Below are positions 1 through 5,259 of a DNA stretch of 7,516 nucleotides, piece by piece (the stretch's first letter is position 1; each line of letters begins with the position of its first letter). A model generated the notes under the pieces. That model was not told the origin of the DNA, made no database searches, and saw only the letters and a list, made by a program, of their open reading frames with translations. The translations under genes and the position numbers were made by a program. The DNA comes from Thermoplasmata archaeon. Its GTDB lineage: Archaea; Thermoplasmatota; Thermoplasmata; RBG-16-68-12. The stretch covers positions 1 through 7,516 of the forward strand of contig DUJI01000281.1 of NCBI GenBank assembly GCA_013329855.1. The letters are read 5' to 3'.

Positions 1-218
1 CCGCAGCCGCTCTCGCCGACCAGGCCCAGGATCTCCCCTGGCTTCAGGTTGAAGTCGATTCCGTCCACCGCATGAACGAAGATCTCCTCGCCCCGCAAGG
101 AGGCGAGGAAGCCCCGCTTGAGGTCGAAGTACTTCTTCAGGGACTGGACCTGGAGGACGTAGCCATCCTCGGCGACCGTCGGCATCTGGGCGAACGGGTC
201 CGGCATCGCCTCGGTCAT
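1..218 (-). CDS. dppF: Dpp/Opp-family ABC transporter ATP-binding protein DppF, 3'-partial (N-terminal 72 codons)
   Basis: This is the second nucleotide-binding subunit of the peptide/nickel-type importer. It would pair with DppD in the cytoplasm to hydrolyse ATP and drive DppB-DppC. The ATG at 216-218 overlaps the dppD stop as ATGA, which indicates coupled translation. ATG codons at residues 5 and 12 are alternative starts, and the first ~18 residues are not conserved family sequence. The family core begins near residue 20 with VLQVQSLKKYFDL, continues through HAVDGIDFNLKPGEILGLVG, and reaches the Walker A start GESGCG, where the window ends. The short hydrophobic/basic stretch RGFLASLRGEEIFVHAVDG fits the DppF/OppF type, in which a small insert separates the first beta strand from 'AVDGI'. 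The Q-loop, signature, Walker B and C-terminal domain are all outside the window. The family call is secure; DppF rather than a second DppD rests on gene order. Confidence 0.9.
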   Translation of the reverse strand, partial: MTEAMPDPFAQMPTVAEDGYVLQVQSLKKYFDLKRGFLASLRGEEIFVHAVDGIDFNLKPGEILGLVGESGC

Positions 219-1561
219 GTCCGGGCCAGACCCCCTTGGTTGTAGAAGTCCTGGGAGAAATGGCACAGGGCGCGGTGGCCGGGCTCCGGGGCGACGTAGG
301 GCGGCCTCTCCGTCGTGCAGATGTCCTTCGCGTAGCTGCACCGGGGATGGAAGCGGCACCCCGTCGGCGGCGTCACGAGGCTCGGCGGGCTACCGGGGAT
401 CGCCTCGAGGCGGCGCTTGGAACCCTTCACGCTGGGGAAGGCTCCGAGGAGCCCCTGGGTGTACGGGTGCAGGGTCCGGTTGAAGATCCGCTTGGAGGGA
501 CCCTCCTCGACGAGCTCGCCCGCGTACATCACGCAGATGCGGTCCGCGACCTTGGCGACCGTGGACACGTCGTGGGAGATGATGATCAGGGTCATCTCCA
601 GCTCCTTCTGGATTCGGAGGACCTCATCCATGATTTTGGACGCCGTGATCACGTCGAGGGCCGTCGTGGGCTCGTCCATGATCACGAGCTTGGGGTTCAG
701 GGCGAGGGCCATGGCGATCATCGCCCGCTGCTTCATGCCGCCGCTGTACTCGTGAGGGTAGTTGTCAATCCGGTCCACGGGGATCCCGACGAGCCTGTAG
801 AGCTCCGCGACGCGCTTCCGCGCCTGCTCGTCGTCCACCTCCTCGTGGGCCTGGATCGCCTCGACGATCTGGTCACCGACCGTGTACACCGGGTTGAGGG
901 CGTTCATGGCCCCCTGGAACACGAGGGAGATTTCCTTCCAACGGACCTCGTTGAGCTTGGGGTGGTACTCCCGCAGGGACCCGTCCTTGCGGCGGGTGAT
1001 GTCAATCAGGTCCCCCTCCTGCTTGGCCGCCCCCAGGCGGTGCTGGGCCTCCAGGAACTGGCGGCGGACGCTCTTGTCCCCCGACTGCCAGCGCTGGCCC
1101 AGGTCGTCCACCTGCTTCTCCAGCGCCTTGATCTCGGGCTGGAGGTACTTTCGGTATGTCGCGGACAGGGGATTCTTCAGGGTGTTCAGGGCGCGCTCCA
1201 ACTCCTCCCGCTCCTTGGCGGCTTTCCCCTCGCCGGGGTCCGCGGGCGACGCCTCGAGCTGGGCCCGGAGCGGTTCCGCGTCCTTCGCGATGCGCTCCTG
1301 CGCGGTCTGCCAGTAGGGCAGCCGGTAATCCAGCGAGACGCCGTTGGGACCGAAGAGGATCTGTCCGCCGAAGACGAACGCGTTGGAGGGCAGCAGCTGG
1401 GTGATCGCGTAGGCGAGGGTCGTCTTGCCACAGCCGCTCTCCCCCACGAGGCCCACGGTCTCCCCCTGGTCGATGTTCAGGTCCACCCCGTCCACGGCCT
1501 TGACCCAGCCCTGCCGGACCTTGAAATAGACCTTCAGATTGCGGACGACGAGGACGGGCAC
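215..1561 (-). CDS. dppD: Dpp/Opp-family ABC transporter ATP-binding protein DppD with long internal helical insertion
   Basis: This is a cytoplasmic ATPase subunit of the importer, 448 residues against a usual ~320-340. Visible motifs are Walker A GESGCGKTT (40-48), Q-loop Q216 in VFQGAMNALNP, signature YSGGMKQRA (272-280), Walker B KLVIMDEP (291-298, catalytic E297), D-loop ALD (301-303) and H-loop H330. The C-terminal oligopeptide/dipeptide domain (~345-435) has four cysteines, C402, C408, C415 and C433, in the pattern known to bind a 4Fe-4S cluster in several DppD/DppF proteins. All catalytic residues are present, so the enzyme should be active. The extra length lies between Walker A and the Q-loop, roughly residues 76-205, and is charged and helix-like. 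The GTG start is supported by GGAGG 8 nt upstream, and it lies 2 nt after the dppC stop. The gene overlaps dppF by 4 nt. Confidence 0.96.
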   Translation of the reverse strand: MPVLVVRNLKVYFKVRQGWVKAVDGVDLNIDQGETVGLVGESGCGKTTLAYAITQLLPSNAFVFGGQILFGPNGVSLDYRLPYWQTAQERIAKDAEPLRAQLEASPADPGEGKAAKEREELERALNTLKNPLSATYRKYLQPEIKALEKQVDDLGQRWQSGDKSVRRQFLEAQHRLGAAKQEGDLIDITRRKDGSLREYHPKLNEVRWKEISLVFQGAMNALNPVYTVGDQIVEAIQAHEEVDDEQARKRVAELYRLVGIPVDRIDNYPHEYSGGMKQRAMIAMALALNPKLVIMDEPTTALDVITASKIMDEVLRIQKELEMTLIIISHDVSTVAKVADRICVMYAGELVEEGPSKRIFNRTLHPYTQGLLGAFPSVKGSKRRLEAIPGSPPSLVTPPTGCRFHPRCSYAKDICTTERPPYVAPEPGHRALCHFSQDFYNQGGLART

Positions 1562-1563
1562 GG

Positions 1564-3975
1564 TCAGCGCCTCCGGAGGCGCGGGTTGATGATCTCGTCA
1601 AATCCGCGGCCGAGCAGGTAGAAGCCCAGGGAGAGGAACGTGATGCAGAGGCCCGGCGGGACGAGCCACCACCAGTAGGTCAGGGCGCCGCCCTGGGTCA
1701 GGACGCTGGACAGGATGCCGCCCCAGGAGATCACGTAGGGGTCGCCGAGGCCGAGGAAGCTGAGGATGGCCTCCGTGATGATCGCGCCCGACACGGTCAG
1801 GCTCATGTACAGGAAGCTGAACGGGAGGACGTTGGGGGCGATATGGAGGAACACGAGGCGCAGGTCGGAGGCCCCGGACACGCGCGCCGCGTCGACGAAG
1901 GGGCGCTCCTTGAGGGTGAGGACCTGGGACCGCACGACCCGCGCGATCCCGGGCCAGCCGAGAATCGCGAGGATGATCACGATGACCCAGATGCTCGGCC
2001 GCATGATCTGCTCGAGGACGAGGACCACGGGGAGGAACGGCAGGACGAGGAAGACGTCCGTCGTCCGCATGAGCAACGTATCGATCAGCTTCCCGAAGTA
2101 CCCGGCGAGGAGGCCGACCAGGGTCCCGATGCCGACGGCGAACAGGGCGGCCAGGAGCCCCACGATGAACGCGACCTGGGAGCCGTAGAAGAGGAGGGTC
2201 ACCATGTCCGCGCCGTTGAAGTCCGTGCCGAGCAGGTACGTGTTGCCGGACGGGTAGGTGCCCGGAGGCAGCGGCGTGCGGATCGTGCCCAGGAGCTGGA
2301 AGACCACGGTCTGGCCGCGGCCCCCGTCGAGCCAGACGCCGTTGAGCTCCTGGGGCGTGAGGCCGCCGCCGTACAGGGTGCCGCCGAAGGAACCCGCATA
2401 GACCACCTCCGGGACGCCGGGAGGTGGAGCCAACGGGAACTCCTCCGGGACCACGGCCGTGGCCCCGAAGACCGTGGCCATGGTGTATAGCTTGCCTTCC
2501 TCCGTGTAGATGAAGACGGTGGGGAGGGCGTCGGGGGGCACCTCGAAGTAGCTTCGCACCCGGCCCGCGAACGTCCAGTCGAACTGGGGATTCGGGGTCA
2601 GGTTCCCACTCGTGGCGTTGAGGAAGAGAGAGAACAGGTGGGTCGAGTTCAAGCTCTGGTTGTAGTAGGCGAAGAAGAGGCTCTGGGCCCGGTACGGCGA
2701 CGGCTGACCCAGGGGAACGAGAGACGGGTCCGCGAAGCTGGATTCCCGTGGGCTGAGTTGGAGGGAGTTCAGGTCCAGGACTGCGAGGCCTGAGGCACCG
2801 GCCGACCGCAGGGGAAGGATGATGAACAGGGGGTATGTGGATCGCACGAAGCCCATGGAGCCGTCCACGACCGCCGGCTGCCCGCCCAGGGTCAGCGGGA
2901 CCCAAGCACGGATGTTCCCCGTGACGTTGGCCACGGCGAGCGTGCCGTTCGCCAGCGGGAGGAGGAAGGCCTGTCCTGGCCCCTCGCGGTACGGGAAGGG
3001 CGAGTTGGACGGCTGTGTCACGACGCTCTCCTGGTTGTAGTAGACCAGGGGCGGCGCGGACAGGCTCAGGTTGAACGAGGCGACGTGCCGGCCGTAGGGG
3101 GCCAGCACGGGGAATCCGGGGCTCCCGCAGTACGTGGGCGTGGCCCCAATGGGATCCGAATGGCAATAGGAGATCTCGAACAGGTCCGACCGGTTCCCGT
3201 CCGACGCGTACAGGTACCGGTAGGGGCCCACGCCCACCCCCACAATCCCGACTTGCGCGAGCCGCATGGTTGGCGCAACGAGCATCTGTCCCGCAGCGGC
3301 GGGATCCTCCGACGTCCATAGCGGCGCGTAGGGGAGCGTGTAGTCGTACACCGCCTTCCCGGTGAAGGGGTCGCCGACGACGAACGTGTTGCCCGCGAAC
3401 GCGGCGATCAGGCCATTCCGGGCAGAGGGTCCGAACGTGACAGGGACCCCGGTCGCCGTCACGTTCTTTCCAGGGACGATGTAGTACACCGCCTGGAGTG
3501 GAGTGCCGGGGATGGGGGTGACCCCAAACGCCTGGGTGATGTCGAGGGTCACGGAGAGGTTCCCCACGCGGTAGGGGCTCGTGTTTGCGACCAAGCTGTA
3601 TTGGAGGAAGTTCATGTAGATGGAGCCCTGACGGTTCGAGTTGATCTCCCAGACACCGCCGAGCTTGTCGGCGGAGAGAGGCGTCGTCGGGCCGAGAACG
3701 GGCGCGTTGTAGTCCAGATTGACGTCGATTGTCTGATTGTAGCCATGCACGACAAAGCGGTCCGAGGTGGGGGCCTCGAAGTTCCGCGGATACGGGGAGA
3801 TGACCGGGGCCAGGATGGCCATCGCGGCGAAGATGAGGACGATGATGAAACCCGCCATGCCCAGCCGGCTCTCCCGGAGCGTGCCCCAGGAGCGCTTCGC
3901 GAACCGCCAGAGCGAGCGCCCGATGCCCCGTGCTCGGGTGCTCCGCGCCTGCACCCCACCTTCAGAGACGGACAC
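1564..3975 (-). CDS. dppC: Dpp/Opp-family ABC permease DppC with ~515-residue extracytoplasmic insert
   Basis: This is the second membrane subunit of the importer, 803 residues against ~280-310 for typical DppC. A basic N-terminus (1-37) leads into TM1 (~38-60, ending in the family's LAPVISPY). About 515 residues follow (~62-578) that are absent from ordinary DppC. The canonical core then resumes at LLGTDFNGADMVTLLFYGSQ (581-600), with helices near 600-622, 637-655, 660-680, 720-742 and 768-790. The EAA-type coupling loop DAARVSGASDLRLVFLHIAPN (695-715) keeps the conserved G701, with Asp for Glu at position 695. The end, GRGFDEIINPRLRRR, is typical. The insert is beta-rich and has 13 N-x-S/T sequons and a cysteine pair (C271, C283), so it should face outward. 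The GTG start at 3973-3975 has only a weak upstream GGGTG. A GTG at codon 8 is possible and would not alter the core. Both ends lie inside one uninterrupted frame. Confidence 0.95.
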   Translation of the reverse strand: MSVSEGGVQARSTRARGIGRSLWRFAKRSWGTLRESRLGMAGFIIVLIFAAMAILAPVISPYPRNFEAPTSDRFVVHGYNQTIDVNLDYNAPVLGPTTPLSADKLGGVWEINSNRQGSIYMNFLQYSLVANTSPYRVGNLSVTLDITQAFGVTPIPGTPLQAVYYIVPGKNVTATGVPVTFGPSARNGLIAAFAGNTFVVGDPFTGKAVYDYTLPYAPLWTSEDPAAAGQMLVAPTMRLAQVGIVGVGVGPYRYLYASDGNRSDLFEISYCHSDPIGATPTYCGSPGFPVLAPYGRHVASFNLSLSAPPLVYYNQESVVTQPSNSPFPYREGPGQAFLLPLANGTLAVANVTGNIRAWVPLTLGGQPAVVDGSMGFVRSTYPLFIILPLRSAGASGLAVLDLNSLQLSPRESSFADPSLVPLGQPSPYRAQSLFFAYYNQSLNSTHLFSLFLNATSGNLTPNPQFDWTFAGRVRSYFEVPPDALPTVFIYTEEGKLYTMATVFGATAVVPEEFPLAPPPGVPEVVYAGSFGGTLYGGGLTPQELNGVWLDGGRGQTVVFQLLGTIRTPLPPGTYPSGNTYLLGTDFNGADMVTLLFYGSQVAFIVGLLAALFAVGIGTLVGLLAGYFGKLIDTLLMRTTDVFLVLPFLPVVLVLEQIMRPSIWVIVIILAILGWPGIARVVRSQVLTLKERPFVDAARVSGASDLRLVFLHIAPNVLPFSFLYMSLTVSGAIITEAILSFLGLGDPYVISWGGILSSVLTQGGALTYWWWLVPPGLCITFLSLGFYLLGRGFDEIINPRLRRR
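1570..1574 (-). promoter_or_regulatory. Ribosome-binding site of dppD inside the end of dppC
   Basis: The minus strand reads GGAGG, 8 nt before the dppD GTG and within the last codons of dppC. It fixes the dppD start and indicates reinitiation or coupled translation at the TGA-CC-GTG junction. Confidence 0.65.
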
Positions 3976-5119
3976 GCGGATCGAGCACCCCGTACATGAT
4001 GTCCGCGATGATGTTGCCTGCGATGACCAAGACCGAGATTAGGAACAGGTCCGCACCGGCCAGGAAGTAGTCATGCCGCGTCACCGCCTGAAGGAAATAC
4101 CAACCGGCGCCGTAGTAGGAGAAGATCTGCTCCAGGACGATGGCCCCACCGATCACGAAGCCCAGGCTAATCGCCAGGGAAGTGACGATGGGGAGGTAGG
4201 CGTTCCGGGCCGCGTGATGACTGCGGACCACGCGCTCCGAGAGACCTTTGGCCCGCGCGGTCAGGATGAAATCCTCGCCCATGACCTCGAGCATGGAGGT
4301 CTGCATCAGGAGGATGGTCCCCGCCGAGCTGATGAGGACGAGGGCGAGCATGGGCAGGAACGCATGGATCGCGATATCCGCGAAGTCGAACATGGAGAAG
4401 TTCCAGTTCCCCACGGCGAGGACGACCGCCCCGGCCGCGACGATGCCACCGCCCAGGACCTCGCGCCGCGTCGATCGGGCGCGTAGGCCGAGGACAATTC
4501 CCACGACGCCGAGGAGGACACAGACGACCGCCAGGACCGTGGAGAGCTGGATGTTGTTGAGGCCCGCCAGCCACGCGTAGTGCTGGTCCGTCCACGCCAG
4601 ATCGCTGTAACCCCGCAAGGGGAACCAGTCCACGACAAAGGCGAAGAAGTACAGCAGGATGAGGCCGATCCAGAACGACGGCATGTTGTAGAAGAAGAGG
4701 CTCGTGACGACGGTCGCTCCCTCGCTGAACCGCCCGCGCTTCCAGGCGATGTACCGCCCCAGGAGGATGCCCAGGAGGTACTCGATGATGACGGCGCCCC
4801 CAAATAAGAAGAGCGTGCGTGGAAGCGCCTCACGCAAGACGTCGACGACCGGTTTGCTCTCCAAGTAGGAGGGACCGAAGTTGAACGTGAACATATTCGG
4901 AACGAACTTGTACATCTTCACGAAGAACGGATCGTTCACGCCGAAGGTCTCGTTGAGCTGGGCCAGCTTGGCACGGTTGAAGGTGGGATCGGCTCGGAAG
5001 TTGTCGATGATGCTCCCGGGCATCTGATGGAAGAGAAGGAAGATGACCAGGGTCACCACGAGGATGGTGACCGCGCCTTGGACGGACCTCTTCACGATGT
5101 AGTTCAGCAGCGCCGCCAC
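3962..5119 (-). CDS. dppB: Dpp/Opp-family ABC permease DppB with extra transmembrane hairpin
   Basis: This is the first membrane subunit of the importer, 385 residues against ~305-340 usually. TM1 is ~9-31. It is followed by the typical extracytoplasmic segment with FGVNDPFF (59-66), GPSYLESKPV (82-91) and LPRTL (99-103). Further helices lie at ~103-125, 138-163, 250-272, 308-330 and 355-377. The coupling loop is well conserved: EDFILTARAKGLSERVV (282-298), then H302, R305, N306 and LPIVT. The C-terminus MYGVLDPRVRL is standard. Between the usual third and fourth helices sit two additional hydrophobic stretches (~192-212 and ~220-238) joined by a basic loop RARSTRRE, which is predicted to be cytoplasmic. 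The GTG start has a GAGGGGG motif 8 nt upstream and is the first gene after the intergenic promoter. Its 3' end overlaps dppC by 14 nt. Confidence 0.96.
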   Translation of the reverse strand: MAALLNYIVKRSVQGAVTILVVTLVIFLLFHQMPGSIIDNFRADPTFNRAKLAQLNETFGVNDPFFVKMYKFVPNMFTFNFGPSYLESKPVVDVLREALPRTLFLFGGAVIIEYLLGILLGRYIAWKRGRFSEGATVVTSLFFYNMPSFWIGLILLYFFAFVVDWFPLRGYSDLAWTDQHYAWLAGLNNIQLSTVLAVVCVLLGVVGIVLGLRARSTRREVLGGGIVAAGAVVLAVGNWNFSMFDFADIAIHAFLPMLALVLISSAGTILLMQTSMLEVMGEDFILTARAKGLSERVVRSHHAARNAYLPIVTSLAISLGFVIGGAIVLEQIFSYYGAGWYFLQAVTRHDYFLAGADLFLISVLVIAGNIIADIMYGVLDPRVRL

Positions 5120-5127
5120 GAGGTCAA

Positions 5128-5134
5128 CCCCCTC
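5128..5134 (-). promoter_or_regulatory. Ribosome-binding site of dppB
   Basis: The minus strand reads GAGGGGG, 8 nt before the GTG start of dppB. It supports that GTG over later in-frame codons. An ATG further upstream at 5148-5150 is out of frame and meets a stop after eight codons. Confidence 0.55.
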
Positions 5135-5160
5135 GCTTCTTCCGTATCATGGCCGGTGGC

Positions 5161-5170
5161 CTATAAGAAA
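5161..5170 (-). promoter_or_regulatory. Candidate archaeal TATA box for the dppBCDF operon
   Basis: The minus strand reads TTTCTTATAG here, the only clearly AT-rich patch in the 140-bp gap before dppB. A start of transcription about 22-25 nt downstream would fall near 5135-5142. The leader would then be short (~16-22 nt) and just long enough to include the GAGGGGG ribosome-binding motif. The spacing fits an archaeal promoter, but the match is a moderate one and is judged by eye. Confidence 0.5.
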
Positions 5171-5176
5171 GTTCTT
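5165..5176. promoter_or_regulatory. Short palindrome AAGAA-AG-TTCTT overlapping the TATA-like element
   Basis: A perfect 5-bp inverted repeat with a 2-bp centre overlaps the upstream half of the candidate TATA box, where a repressor would block TBP/TFB binding. It could be an operator for the transporter operon. The arms are short, so chance occurrence is possible. Confidence 0.3.
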
Positions 5177-5227
5177 GCGACCTGACCCATGCGCCCGTGT
5201 GGACCATGTTCCAAGAAAGGGGAAAGG

Positions 5228-5251
5228 GGACCGGGGGATTGCCCCCGGTCC
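5228..5251 (-). terminator. Hairpin terminator after the surface protein gene
   Basis: A perfect 10-bp inverted repeat, GGACCGGGGG (5228-5237) and CCCCCGGTCC (5242-5251), encloses a 4-nt loop. It lies 8 nt past the stop codon of the surface protein gene. On the minus strand it is followed by a 15-nt pyrimidine run (5213-5227) with two TTT groups. A pure oligo-T tract is lacking, so it could be a leaky terminator or an RNA-stabilising hairpin that sets the ratio of surface protein to transporter mRNA. Confidence 0.7.
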
Positions 5252-5259
5252 GTTCGCGC

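Noticed and set aside
1429..1457. Sequence at 1429-1457 resembling positions 1-28, like a direct repeat
   Set aside because: Both encode the 'GLVGESGCG' Walker A region of the paralogous ATPases DppD and DppF, so the similarity reflects protein homology and not a DNA repeat.
236..1621. A 461-codon open frame on the + strand opposite dppD
   Set aside because: It lies wholly antisense to an ATPase with all its motifs. Its translation is low-complexity Leu/Arg/Asp/Val/Gly-rich with no recognisable domain, as expected from GC-rich codon bias on the complementary strand.
1843..2490. A + strand frame of 215 codons opposite dppC
   Set aside because: Its translation is highly charged (Glu/Asp/Arg/His) with no family resemblance, and it is antisense to the conserved DppC core. 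It is a shadow frame.
1598..3319. A long minus-strand frame (573 codons) overlapping dppC in another phase
   Set aside because: Its translation is Arg/Pro/Gly-rich with no hydrophobic or domain pattern, while the dppC frame encodes clear permease motifs. It is a high-GC shadow frame.
5162..5190. Tiny ATG-initiated frame of nine codons on the minus strand before dppB
   Set aside because: It ends within the TATA-like element upstream of the predicted transcript start and has no clear ribosome-binding site. It is most likely chance.
5201..5212. Imperfect palindrome GGACCATGTTCC upstream of the dppB promoter
   Set aside because: One pair mismatches, the arms are very short, and it is just beyond the terminator's pyrimidine tail. 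It is too weak to call an operator.
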